Source of the DNA: Luteibacter sp. SG786
GTDB taxonomy: Bacteria > Pseudomonadota > Gammaproteobacteria > Xanthomonadales > Rhodanobacteraceae
DNA: 64,000 nt
NCBI RefSeq assembly: GCF_011759605.1
Contig: NZ_JAAOYX010000001.1
Location: forward strand, 868,001-932,000
Direction: 5' to 3'
This document shows positions 24,954 through 37,791 of this stretch, piece after piece. The position numbers and the translations under genes are program-made. The notes under the pieces were generated by a model. It saw only the letters and a program-made list of their open reading frames with translations. It searched no databases and was not told where the DNA came from. Position 1 is the stretch's first letter. Every line of letters starts with the position of its first letter.

Positions 24954-26003
24954 ATGTCTTTCGTTCCTCCGACCGCACCCACGGAACTCGACAACCTGCC
25001 GCAGCCTTACCTGCTGTTCCTCGGCGACGTGACCGAAGCGGGCTACGCCAAGACCGCGTTCGGTCTGCGCGACTGGGCGTTCGATCGTTGCGTCGGGCAA
25101 TGGGGCTGCGGCAGCACGATCGATACCGGGCTGCCCACGCTGACGCCGGTCGAAGCGCAGGCCGGGGGTGCGCGCGGACTCGTCATCGGCGTCGCGAGTC
25201 CGGGTGGCGCGATTCCCCCGCGCTGGGTCGAGGCGCTGATCGAAGCGCTCGAGGCCGGTCTGGACCTCGTCAGTGGCATGCATACGCGCCTGTCCAGCAT
25301 CGCACCGTTGGCGGACGCCGCACGACGGCTGGGTCGCCGACTGATCGACGTACGCGTCCCGCCGGACGGATTACCCGTCGGCACGGGACGTCGCCGCGGC
25401 GGCAGGCGCCTGTTGACGGTGGGTACCGATTGCGCGGTGGGCAAGAAGTACACGGCGCTCGCGTTGGCCAAGGCCTTGATCGAGCGGGGCGATGCGGTCG
25501 ATTTCCGCGCAAGCGGCCAGACCGGCATCCTGATCGCCGGTCGCGGCGTGCCGATGGACGCGGTCGTCGCGGACTTCGCCGCCGGCGCGGCCGAACGCCT
25601 CAGCCCCGCGGCAGAGCCCCCGCACTGGGACGTCGTCGAAGGGCAGGGGTCGCTCTTTCATCCTGCGTATGCCGGTGTCTCGCTGGCCCTGCTGCACGGC
25701 ACCCAGCCCGACGCCTTCGTCGTCTGCCACCAGCCGGACCGGCCGCACATGCTCGGTTATCCGGACTTCGCGCTGCCGGAGGTCGTCGAGGTGATCGAGC
25801 TGACGACGCGTCTGGGCCAGCGCACGAATCCGCGCATCCGCTGCGTCGGCGTCGCCTTCGACACCTCGCGGCTAGATGCCGATGACGCCATCGCGCGCAT
25901 GCGGGCCGAAAGCGCTCGCCTCGGCCTGCCGGTGGCCGATCCGCTGCGCGGCGGCGATGCCTTCGCCGCCCTGGTCGATGCCGTGCGCGCGGTGTCGCCG
26001 TGA
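24954..26003 (+). CDS. DUF1611 protein, DgcN-like
   Basis: A 349-residue cytoplasmic protein with the two-part DUF1611 architecture. The N-terminal half contains YLLFLGDVTEAGYAKTAFGL; the C-terminal half has a P-loop-like motif at residues 157-165 (GTDCAVGKK), then FRASGQTGIL, VVEGQGSLFHPAY and VVCHQPDRPH. I recall reports of DgcN from marine bacteria, a DUF1611 protein described as an N-acetyltransferase for D-glutamate acting before the epimerase-like DgcA; that is from memory and not checked. The presence of both types in one operon is the main support for D-glutamate use here. Start at ATG 24954, preceded by GAGGAATCC. Confidence 0.85.
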   Translation: MSFVPPTAPTELDNLPQPYLLFLGDVTEAGYAKTAFGLRDWAFDRCVGQWGCGSTIDTGLPTLTPVEAQAGGARGLVIGVASPGGAIPPRWVEALIEALEAGLDLVSGMHTRLSSIAPLADAARRLGRRLIDVRVPPDGLPVGTGRRRGGRRLLTVGTDCAVGKKYTALALAKALIERGDAVDFRASGQTGILIAGRGVPMDAVVADFAAGAAERLSPAAEPPHWDVVEGQGSLFHPAYAGVSLALLHGTQPDAFVVCHQPDRPHMLGYPDFALPEVVEVIELTTRLGQRTNPRIRCVGVAFDTSRLDADDAIARMRAESARLGLPVADPLRGGDAFAALVDAVRAVSP

Positions 26004-26038
26004 TGCCCATCCTTCGTTTCCGCCTACGGAGAACGCCC

Positions 26039-28027
26039 GTGTCCCTGTTCAAGACGATCGTCGCGGTAGCTTTGGCCACGGCCCTGTCCACCGCGATGGC
26101 GCAGGTGCCCACGCCACCGACCACGCAGCCCGGTCCCGCACCGGTTCCGCCGGCGGCCACGGCCGAGATGGACGGCACGGCGCATCCGCTCGATGCCCGC
26201 GACGCGAACACCTGGCTCGACGGCTTTATGCCCTATGCGCTGGAAGTGTCGGGTATCCCCGGCGCGGTCGTCGTGGTGGTCAAGGATGGCCAGGTGCTGA
26301 CCAGCCGCGGCTTCGGCTACGCGGATCGCGACCGGCGCACGCCGGTCGATCCGGCCACCACGTTGTTCCGTATCGGCTCGGTGTCGAAGCTGTTCACCTG
26401 GACGGCGGTGATGCAGCAGGTCGAGGCGGGAAAGATCGACCTCGACGCCGACGTCAATCGTTATCTGGACTTCACCATCCCGCCGCGCGCGGGCAAGCCG
26501 GTCACCATGCGTCAGCTGATGCAGCACGTGGCCGGCTTCGAGGAACAGAGCAAGGGCATCATGACCGAGGACCCGAAGTCGCCCGGTTTCGAGACCCTGC
26601 TCAAGCGCTGGGTGCCGCAGCGTGTGTTCGACGCCGGCACGACGCCGGCGTATTCCAACTACGGTGCAACGCTGGCCGGCTACATCGTGCAGCGCGTCTC
26701 CGGACAGTCGTATGACGACTACCTCGACGACCACATCTTCAAGCCGCTCGGCATGACGCATGCCACCGCGAGGCAGCCGCTACCGGCGGCGCTGTCCTCG
26801 TTCATGGCGAAGGGCTACGTCTTCGGCGAGGACGCGCCCAGGGCGTTCGAAATCGTCGGACCCGCGCCCGCCGGCTCGATGTCGGTGAGCGGCGAAGACA
26901 TGGCGCGTTTCATGATCGCGCACTTGCAGGGTGGCACCTACCAGGGCGCGCGGCTGCTCGGTGAGGCGACGACGCGGCAGATGCACGACAGCCCGCTCAC
27001 CCTGCTGCCGCCGCTGAACCGCATGGAACTGGGTTTCTTCGAGACCAACATCAACCACCGCGAGGTCATCGGCCACCTCGGCGACACCGTGCTGTTCCAC
27101 ACCGCGCTGCACCTGTTCCTGCGCGAAAACGTCGGCCTCTACGTCTCGTTCAACAGCGGCGGCCGCGACGGCGCGGCCGGCAGCCTGCGCACGGCGATCC
27201 TGCAACGCTTCGCGGATCGTTATTTCCCCGCGCCCGAGGATCCGGCCCGCGTGGACCCGGAGACGGCGGCGAAACATGCGGCCATGCTCGTCGGGCATTG
27301 GGACAACTCGCGCGTTTCCAAGAGCACGTTCCTTGCTGCGCTGAACGTGTTCGTGCAGCCCAAGCTGGCGGTCGACGCGGAGCATCACCTGGTCACGCCG
27401 TTCAAAGGCGTGGATGGCACGCCGCTGAAATGGGTGGAAACCGAGCCCTTCGTCTGGCGTGCCGTCGGCGGGCACGAACGGCTCGCGGCGAAGGTGGTCG
27501 ACGGCAAGGCGGTGCGCTTCAGCATCGACCTGGTCTCCCCCTTCATGGTCTTCGAGCGCCCCACTGTGGGACAGAACGGCGCCTGGCTCGTTCCCGCGCT
27601 GCTCGCCGCGGCGATCGCGCTGCTGCTGACCGTGCTGACCTGGCCGGTCACCGCATTGGTCCGCCGGCATTATCACGTGCCGGCGGCGCGGCTGGACCAG
27701 GTCAGACGGGCGTATCGGCTCAGCCGGTTCGGTGCGCTGGCGATTGTGGTCGCGCTCGTTGCCTGGGCGAGCCTCGTACTGACCCTGTTCTCCCACCTGT
27801 CCTACATGAGCGATGCCTCGGATGGCGTGGTTCGTGCCGTGCAGGTGTTCGGCATCGTCGCCTTCGTCGGTGGCTGGCTTGCCATGTTCCCGCACCTGGT
27901 CTCGGTGTGGCGTGGACCGTCGCGCTGGCCCGCACGCGTGTGGAGTGTGGTCCTCGTGCTCTCGGCCAGCGTCTTGCTGTGGTTCGCCTGGACCTTCGCG
28001 TTGCTGCGCGTGTCCGTGCTTTATTGA
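26039..28027 (+). CDS. S12-type serine hydrolase with C-terminal four-helix membrane domain (second paralogue)
   Basis: A 662-residue protein closely related to the one at 17859-19874: both contain KLFTWTAVMQQVE and DLDADVNRYLDF at the same place. Signal peptide MSLFKTIVAVALATALSTAM, spacer, catalytic domain with Ser114-x-x-Lys117 (IGSVSKL), Tyr205-x-Asn207 (YSN) and GHLGD, then four predicted membrane helices near the C-terminus. The GTG at 26039 is preferred because GGAG precedes it and the signal peptide then starts properly; an upstream GTG at 26000 overlaps the DUF1611 stop. The paralogues are not adjacent, so the duplication was followed by insertion or rearrangement, or both came in with the block. 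Confidence 0.85.
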   Translation: MSLFKTIVAVALATALSTAMAQVPTPPTTQPGPAPVPPAATAEMDGTAHPLDARDANTWLDGFMPYALEVSGIPGAVVVVVKDGQVLTSRGFGYADRDRRTPVDPATTLFRIGSVSKLFTWTAVMQQVEAGKIDLDADVNRYLDFTIPPRAGKPVTMRQLMQHVAGFEEQSKGIMTEDPKSPGFETLLKRWVPQRVFDAGTTPAYSNYGATLAGYIVQRVSGQSYDDYLDDHIFKPLGMTHATARQPLPAALSSFMAKGYVFGEDAPRAFEIVGPAPAGSMSVSGEDMARFMIAHLQGGTYQGARLLGEATTRQMHDSPLTLLPPLNRMELGFFETNINHREVIGHLGDTVLFHTALHLFLRENVGLYVSFNSGGRDGAAGSLRTAILQRFADRYFPAPEDPARVDPETAAKHAAMLVGHWDNSRVSKSTFLAALNVFVQPKLAVDAEHHLVTPFKGVDGTPLKWVETEPFVWRAVGGHERLAAKVVDGKAVRFSIDLVSPFMVFERPTVGQNGAWLVPALLAAAIALLLTVLTWPVTALVRRHYHVPAARLDQVRRAYRLSRFGALAIVVALVAWASLVLTLFSHLSYMSDASDGVVRAVQVFGIVAFVGGWLAMFPHLVSVWRGPSRWPARVWSVVLVLSASVLLWFAWTFALLRVSVLY

Positions 28028-28040
28028 GGAGAAGCCCGTC

Positions 28041-29342
28041 ATGTCCACGTCATCCGCCTGGCGGCTTCTCGCCTGCCTTGCCGCGAGCGTCACTGTCGCG
28101 CCTTGCGTCGCCGCCGACGCAGCGTCGGAGCGGGCGGCACGGGTCGAGCGCGTGCTCGCCACCACGCCCCTGATCGACGGGCACAACGATCTGCCCTGGG
28201 AAATCCGCCAGCGCGTCGGCAATGCCGATGCGATCGACCTGCGCGCGGACACCTCCCGACTCCCCGCAGGCAAGGCCGAACCGTCCGCGCCGCCGCTGAT
28301 GACCGATATCCCGCGCCTGCGCAAGGGCCGTGTGGGCGCGCAGTTCTGGTCGGTCTGGGTGCCGCCGACGGTCGCGGGGACAGCCGCGTTGAAGATGACG
28401 CTGGAGCAGATCGACCTCGTCCATCGCATGGTCGAGCGCTACCCGGACGACTTCCGCATGGCGACCTCGGCAGAGGACATCGAGAAGGCTCATGCCGATG
28501 GACGCATCGCTTCCCTGATCGGCATCGAGGGCGGCCATTCGATCGACGACTCGATGGCGGCGCTGCGCCAGTTCCACGCGTTAGGCGTGCGCTACATGAC
28601 GCTCACCCACACGCTGGACAACGACTGGGCCGATTCGGCCACCGACACCCCGCATCACCACGGACTTACCGCCTTCGGCAAGGACGTCGTGCGCGAGATG
28701 AACCGCCTGGGCATGCTGGTCGACTTGAGCCACGTCTCGGAAGCGACCATGCGCGACGCCCTGGCCGTCTCACAGGCGCCGGTGATCTTCTCCCACTCCG
28801 GCGCCCGCGCCATCGACGATCATCCACGCGATGTCTCCGACGAGGTGCTTGCGCTGGTCGCGAAGAACCGAGGCATCGTCATGGCGACCTTCGCCACGCC
28901 CTACGTCTCGGAGGCGTACAACCGCTGGTCCGCCGACCGCGCCGCGGAACAGACGCGCTACAACGCGCCGCCGTACGCCGGCCTGTACATCGGCCAGCCG
29001 GAACGCGCCGCGGCGGCGATGGCGGCGTGGGACAAGCGTCATCCGAAGCCGGTGGTCACCCTGGCCATGGTTGCCGATCACATCGAACACATCCGCCGCA
29101 TTGCCGGCATCGACTGCGTCGGCATCGGCTCGGACTTCGACGGCATTCCGGACACGCCGGTGGGTCTGGAAGGCGTGGACGCCTATCCCGCGCTCTTTCG
29201 CGAACTCGCCCGGCGGCATTGGTCCGACGAGGACCTGGCCAAACTGGCCGGCGGCAACATGCTGCGCGTGATGCGCGAGGCCGCCAGCGTCGCCGCCCGC
29301 TTGCAGAAGGAAACGCCGCCGTCGCATGCGACGGCGGAGTGA
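28041..29342 (+). CDS. Membrane dipeptidase (renal dipeptidase family, M19)
   Basis: A 433-residue exported metallopeptidase. Signal peptide ends near APCVAADA. The two-zinc site is complete: His48-x-Asp50 (DGHNDLPW), Glu163 (GIEGGHS), and the two His of LTHTLDN and DLSHVSE, plus GIGSDFDG. M19 enzymes cleave dipeptides, many with a D-residue at the C-terminus, so this fits a pathway for L-D or D-containing dipeptides. GAGGAGAAG precedes the ATG. Last gene of the operon; its final codons contain a perfect 22-bp palindrome (about 29316-29337) but no T-run. It is convergent with parE, with 79 bp between the stops. Confidence 0.92.
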   Translation: MSTSSAWRLLACLAASVTVAPCVAADAASERAARVERVLATTPLIDGHNDLPWEIRQRVGNADAIDLRADTSRLPAGKAEPSAPPLMTDIPRLRKGRVGAQFWSVWVPPTVAGTAALKMTLEQIDLVHRMVERYPDDFRMATSAEDIEKAHADGRIASLIGIEGGHSIDDSMAALRQFHALGVRYMTLTHTLDNDWADSATDTPHHHGLTAFGKDVVREMNRLGMLVDLSHVSEATMRDALAVSQAPVIFSHSGARAIDDHPRDVSDEVLALVAKNRGIVMATFATPYVSEAYNRWSADRAAEQTRYNAPPYAGLYIGQPERAAAAMAAWDKRHPKPVVTLAMVADHIEHIRRIAGIDCVGIGSDFDGIPDTPVGLEGVDAYPALFRELARRHWSDEDLAKLAGGNMLRVMREAASVAARLQKETPPSHATAE

Positions 29343-29421
29343 GGCAGGTAGACCCAGTCAGGCCATCGCGAACGGACAGTCGGGTTTTTCGTGATGGCGG
29401 AGTATCCGTCCGGCGCTGCGA

Positions 29422-29560
29422 TCAGACTTCCAACGTTGCCAGGTCGCCCTTTTCTTCCAGCCACTGCTTGCGGTCGCCCGCGCGCTTCTTCGCCAGGAGC
29501 ATGTCCATCAGCTTCTGCGTGCCATCGTCGGTGTCGACCGTGAGCTGGACGAGGCGGCGC
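29422..29560. repeat. Direct repeat, right (intact) copy of the island boundary
   Basis: This is the functional 3' end of parE. It matches 15308-15450 at roughly 85 percent by eye, with 45- and 31-bp identical blocks. Confidence 0.8.
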
Positions 29561-31308
29561 GTGTCCGGGTGGATGGTGGACTCGCGCAGCTGCGCCGGGT
29601 TCATCTCGCCGAGACCCTTGAAGCGCGTGACGCTCACCGCGCCCTTCATCTTTTCGCGCTCCACCTTCTCGAGCATCAGGCGCTTCTCTTCCTCGTCGAG
29701 GCAGTAGAACACCTGCTTGCCCACGTCCACGCGGAACAGCGGCGGCATGGCGACGAAGACATGGCCCTCGCGCACCAGGGAGGGGAAATGGCGAAGGAAG
29801 AGGGCGGAGAGCAGGGTGGCGATGTGCAGGCCGTCGGAGTCGGCGTCGGCCAGGATCACCACCTTGCCGTAGCGCAGGCCGGAGAGGTCGTCCTTGCCGG
29901 GATCGCAGCCGATGGCGACGGCCAGGTCGTGCACTTCCTGCGACGCCAGTACCGCACCGGATTCGACTTCCCAGGTGTTGAGGATCTTGCCGCGCAGCGG
30001 AAGGATGGCCTGGAAGTCCTTGTCGCGCGCCTGCTTCGCGGATCCGCCCGCCGAATCGCCTTCGACGAGGAAGAGTTCGGTACGGGTAAGGTCGGTAGCG
30101 GCGCAGTCGGCGAGCTTGCCGGGCAGGGCGGGGCCCTGGGTGATTTTCTTGCGCACCACCTGCTTCGCTGCCTTGAGGCGCGCGCTGGCGCGCTCGATGG
30201 CGAGCTGGGCGATCTTCTCGCCGAGATCCACGTGCTGGTTCAACCAGAGGCTGAAGGCATCGTGCACCACGCCTTCGACGACGCCGGCGGCATTGCGGGA
30301 CGACAGGCGCTCCTTGGTCTGGCCGGCGAACTGCGCGTCCTGGAGCTTGACGCTCAGCACGAAGGCGAGGCGCTCCCAGACATCCTCGGGTGCCAGCTTC
30401 ACCCCGCGCGGCAGCAGGTTACGCAGGTCGCAGAACTCGCGGATGGCGTTGGTGAGGCCGGAGCGCAGGCCGTTCACATGGGTGCCGCCCTGCGCCGTGG
30501 GAATGAGGTTGACGTAGCTTTCCTGCACCAGCTCGCCTTCGGGCAGCCAGGCCAGGGCGACGTCGAGCGCGTCGGTGTCGCGCGCGAAATGCTTCACGAA
30601 CAGTTCCGCCGGCAAGGCTTCGGAGCCCTGGAGTTCGCCGCGGAGGTAATCGGACAGGCCGTCCTCGTAGTACCACTCGCTGGTTTCGCCGCCTTCTTCG
30701 ACGAGGCGTACGGTGAGGCCCGCGCAAAGCACGGCTTTTGCCCGCAGCAGGTGCTTGAGCTTCGACACGAGGATCTTCGGCGTGTCGAAATACTTCGGGT
30801 CGGGCCAGAAGCGGAGCGTGGTGCCGGTTTTCTTCTTCGGTACGGTGCCGATCACTTCCAGGTCGCTGGCACGGTCGCCATGGGCGAAGGCCATGCGGAA
30901 TTCCTGGCCTTCGCGGCGGATGGTGACGTCCACGCGCGTGGACAGCGCGTTGACCACCGACACGCCCACGCCGTGCAGACCGCCGGAAAACGCGTAGTTC
31001 TTGTTGGAGAACTTGCCGCCCGCGTGGAGGCGGGTGAGGATCAACTCCACGCCCGGCACTTTTTCCTCGGGGTGGATGTCGACCGGCATGCCGCGGCCGT
31101 CGTCGGTGACTTCCACCGAACCGTCGTTGAAGACCGTGACCTCGATGGTTTTCGCATGGCCCGCCAGGGCCTCGTCGACGGAGTTGTCGATGACCTCCTG
31201 GGCCAGGTGGTTCGGGCGGGATGTGTCGGTGTACATGCCCGGACGGCGCTTGACCGGGTCCAGGCCGCTGAGGACTTCGATGTCGGAAGCGTTGTAGCGA
31301 GTGTTCAT
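29422..31308 (-). CDS. parE: DNA topoisomerase IV subunit B
   Basis: The ATPase subunit of topoisomerase IV, which decatenates daughter chromosomes with ParC. The 628-residue protein has the GHKL motifs EVIDNSVDEALAGHA, DDGRGMPVD and GGLHGVGVSVVNALS in the N-terminal ATPase domain, and the TOPRIM motifs LVEGDSAGGSA and ILADADSDGLHIATLL. The C-terminus is ...KQWLEEKGDLATLEV. It starts MNTRYNASDIEVLSGLDPVK, a ParE rather than GyrB start. The 3' end coincides with the island boundary; the reading frame is intact, so the insertion did not harm it. Confidence 0.96.
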   Translation of the reverse strand: MNTRYNASDIEVLSGLDPVKRRPGMYTDTSRPNHLAQEVIDNSVDEALAGHAKTIEVTVFNDGSVEVTDDGRGMPVDIHPEEKVPGVELILTRLHAGGKFSNKNYAFSGGLHGVGVSVVNALSTRVDVTIRREGQEFRMAFAHGDRASDLEVIGTVPKKKTGTTLRFWPDPKYFDTPKILVSKLKHLLRAKAVLCAGLTVRLVEEGGETSEWYYEDGLSDYLRGELQGSEALPAELFVKHFARDTDALDVALAWLPEGELVQESYVNLIPTAQGGTHVNGLRSGLTNAIREFCDLRNLLPRGVKLAPEDVWERLAFVLSVKLQDAQFAGQTKERLSSRNAAGVVEGVVHDAFSLWLNQHVDLGEKIAQLAIERASARLKAAKQVVRKKITQGPALPGKLADCAATDLTRTELFLVEGDSAGGSAKQARDKDFQAILPLRGKILNTWEVESGAVLASQEVHDLAVAIGCDPGKDDLSGLRYGKVVILADADSDGLHIATLLSALFLRHFPSLVREGHVFVAMPPLFRVDVGKQVFYCLDEEEKRLMLEKVEREKMKGAVSVTRFKGLGEMNPAQLRESTIHPDTRRLVQLTVDTDDGTQKLMDMLLAKKRAGDRKQWLEEKGDLATLEV

Positions 31309-31399
31309 CGGGTGCGTTGCTCGTTCGTAGCCGGGCAGGATGGGGCGAGGGGCAAGGGGCGGTCAAGCCTGGGGGACAGCCGTATCACCACCCGAGACT

Positions 31400-31481
31400 T
31401 GTGGGAGCCGCTTCAGCGGCGATCCCGCGGCAGCGGGCAAGCTCGCCGCGAGCACCCATCGCCGCTGAAGCGGCTCCCACA
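31400..31481. repeat. REP-type palindromic element, copy 1
   Basis: Outer arms of 24 bp pair perfectly (TGTGGGAGCCGCTTCAGCGG... with its reverse complement), each arm with its own small hairpin GCCGCTTCAGCGGC. The centre holds a second, CCGCGGCAGCGGG-like hairpin. It lies between the stop of pepP and the start of parE. Copies at 33324, 45727 and 63917. Confidence 0.85.
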
Positions 31482-31492
31482 CAAAGCGAAGA

Positions 31493-33292
31493 TCACAGCG
31501 GCGCGCAGTGCCATTCGAGCCATTCGCGGTCCGCGCCGTCCAGCAATGGCGCCAGTGCCGCGCGCACGGTGGCGTGGTAGTCGTCCAGCCAGGCCCGCTC
31601 GGACGGCTCCAGGAGCCGCGGCTCCAGGCCGCGCCGGTCGAAGGGACACAGCGTCAGCGTCTCGAACGCGAAGAATTCGCCGAATTCGGTGCTGTCCGCC
31701 TGGGTGACCACGGCCAGGTTCTCGTGACGGATACCGTAGCGGCCGGGCTTGTAGAGGCCCGGCTCGATCGAGGTGATCATGCCGGTTTCGAGCGGCACCA
31801 GGGCGCCGCCGGCCACCGGCGGGCGAATGCCGTGGGGACCTTCGTGCACGTTGAGGAAGTATCCGACGCCGTGGCCGGTGCCATGGCCGAAATCCATGCC
31901 GGCAGCCCAGAGCGGCGCGCGCGCCAGGGCGTCCAGTTGCGGGCCGCTCGTCCCCTTGGGGAAGCGGGCGCGCGACAAGGCGATCATCCCCTTGAGAACC
32001 AGTGTGGAGTCGCGACGCTGCTCGTCCGTGACCGGCCCGAGCGCGAGCATCCTCGTGATGTCCGTCGTGCCGCCGAGGTATTGCCCCCCGGAATCGACCA
32101 GCAGCAGCCCCTTCGCGGCAAGCGGGCTGAAGCCCGATTCGGTGGCCCGGTAGTGCGGCAGGGCGCCGTTGGCCTCGTAGCCGGCGATGGTGGAAAAGCT
32201 CTCCCCGACGAAACCGGCCTGGACCGCACGCGCGTCGCGGACGATGGTGTCCACGTCCAGCTCGGTGAGCGGTTCGCCGGCGGCCAGGCCGGCCTCGATG
32301 CGCCGGAAGGCGCGCGCGAGCGCCGCGCCGTCGCGGCGCATCACGTCGCGAATGTGGTCCAATTCTTCCGGTGTCTTGCGGGCCTTCTGCGCGGTGGACG
32401 GATTCGGCGCGCGCACCTGCTTCACCGTGGCCGGCAGGCCTTCGAGCAGGGCCACGACCACGCGGCCGGCGTCGTACATCAGCACAGCGTCGTCGGGCAG
32501 GGCGGCGATGGCCGATCCGGCGGTGCCATAGTCGGCGAGCGCGATGCCGTCGGCGGCCAGCGCCGCCTTCACCTCGCCCGGCACCTTGGCGGCGTCGACA
32601 AAAAGCGTGGCGGTGGATTCGCCGACAAGCAGGTGCGCCAGGAACACCGGGTTGTACTCGACGTCCGCCCCACGCAGGTTCGTCAACCAGGCGATGTCGT
32701 CGAGGCTCGACACCAGGTGATGGGTGGCGCCGGCCTTGCGCATGGCCGTGCGGACATGGCGCAGCTTGTCAGCGCGCGGAACGGTCGCGAAGGGCGTCGC
32801 GTGGGCGAAAACGGGGTTGGCGGGCCGGGCAGGGCGATCGTTCCATGCGGCGCCGGGCAGGTCGAGGTCGGTACGCAGCCCGGCGCCTGCCTCTTGCAGG
32901 CGCCGGGCGAGGTTTTCCGCCGCCGCCACGGCAATGCTGTCCGCGGCGACGGCGACCACGTCGCCTTCCCCCAGTTGCCCGGCCAGCCATGCCACGTGCT
33001 CGGGGGTGTGCGCCACGTTCAGTTTCATCAGGGGCAGGCCGCTACCGGCCAGTTCACTCTCTGCCTGGGCGAAATAGCGCGAGTCGGTCCACAGGCCGCC
33101 CCCGGTGGCCGTGACCACCAGCGTGCCGGCCGAGCCGGTGAAGCCCGAGAACCATTCCCGGGCTTGCCAGCGCGCGGGGAGGTATTCGGAAAGGTGCGGG
33201 TCGGCCGAGGGCACGATCACGGCGGCGACGCCCTCGCGGGCCATGGCGGCGCGGAGGGTCTGAAGGCGGGTGGGGATAGGGTTGGCGTTCAT
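31493..33292 (-). CDS. Xaa-Pro aminopeptidase, aminopeptidase P family (M24B)
   Basis: A 599-residue cytoplasmic metallopeptidase that removes an N-terminal residue before proline. It has the three-domain form of the longer aminopeptidase P1 type: two creatinase-like N-terminal domains (DPHLSEYLPARWQAREWFSG) and a pita-bread catalytic domain with the five metal ligands in LLVDSGGQY, GTTDITRM, GHGTGHGVGY, SIEPGLY and RHENLAVV. The ATG at 33292 gives the family start MNANPIPTRLQTLRAAM. The open frame continues for a long way upstream antisense of pyrG, which is a GC artefact. REP elements lie at both ends of the gene (31400 and 33324). Confidence 0.93.
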   Translation of the reverse strand: MNANPIPTRLQTLRAAMAREGVAAVIVPSADPHLSEYLPARWQAREWFSGFTGSAGTLVVTATGGGLWTDSRYFAQAESELAGSGLPLMKLNVAHTPEHVAWLAGQLGEGDVVAVAADSIAVAAAENLARRLQEAGAGLRTDLDLPGAAWNDRPARPANPVFAHATPFATVPRADKLRHVRTAMRKAGATHHLVSSLDDIAWLTNLRGADVEYNPVFLAHLLVGESTATLFVDAAKVPGEVKAALAADGIALADYGTAGSAIAALPDDAVLMYDAGRVVVALLEGLPATVKQVRAPNPSTAQKARKTPEELDHIRDVMRRDGAALARAFRRIEAGLAAGEPLTELDVDTIVRDARAVQAGFVGESFSTIAGYEANGALPHYRATESGFSPLAAKGLLLVDSGGQYLGGTTDITRMLALGPVTDEQRRDSTLVLKGMIALSRARFPKGTSGPQLDALARAPLWAAGMDFGHGTGHGVGYFLNVHEGPHGIRPPVAGGALVPLETGMITSIEPGLYKPGRYGIRHENLAVVTQADSTEFGEFFAFETLTLCPFDRRGLEPRLLEPSERAWLDDYHATVRAALAPLLDGADREWLEWHCAPL

Positions 33293-33323
33293 TTCGCCGA
33301 TGGTACTTGTCTCCCAAGACTTA

Positions 33324-35997
<2,674 letters not shown>

Positions 35998-36090
35998 GCC
36001 GTCCCCCGGGACGGTATGATTGACGGGATCCGGCGCGCCGCGCCGGTACGCCGACAGCGGGCCGGCACGGCCCCGGGGAGACTGGCTTCG

Positions 36091-37783
<1,693 letters not shown>

Positions 37784-37791
37784 GTCCTGCC

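Larger units (their letters stand above)
15308..29560. mobile_element. Genomic island inserted at the 3' end of parE, bounded by ~140-bp direct repeats
   Basis: The block between the two parE 3' ends holds nine same-strand genes for peptide and D-amino-acid use and interrupts an otherwise conserved core layout. The geometry, with an intact parE on one side and a displaced 3' remnant on the other, is what is left when an element integrates into the 3' end of a gene and restores it. No integrase, transposase or tRNA is visible at either junction, so the mechanism is unknown; recombination with DNA from a relative, or a duplication followed by deletion, could produce the same picture. The true borders may be a little inside the repeats. 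Confidence 0.6.

Noticed and set aside
29316-29337. Palindrome at the end of the dipeptidase gene as a terminator
   Set aside because: The 22-bp palindrome lies inside the coding sequence and has no T-run; only a possible RNA structure can be claimed.
15451-29421. Integrase, transposase or attachment tRNA for the island
   Set aside because: Both junctions and all nine genes were inspected; none encodes a recombinase and the nearest tRNA is far away.
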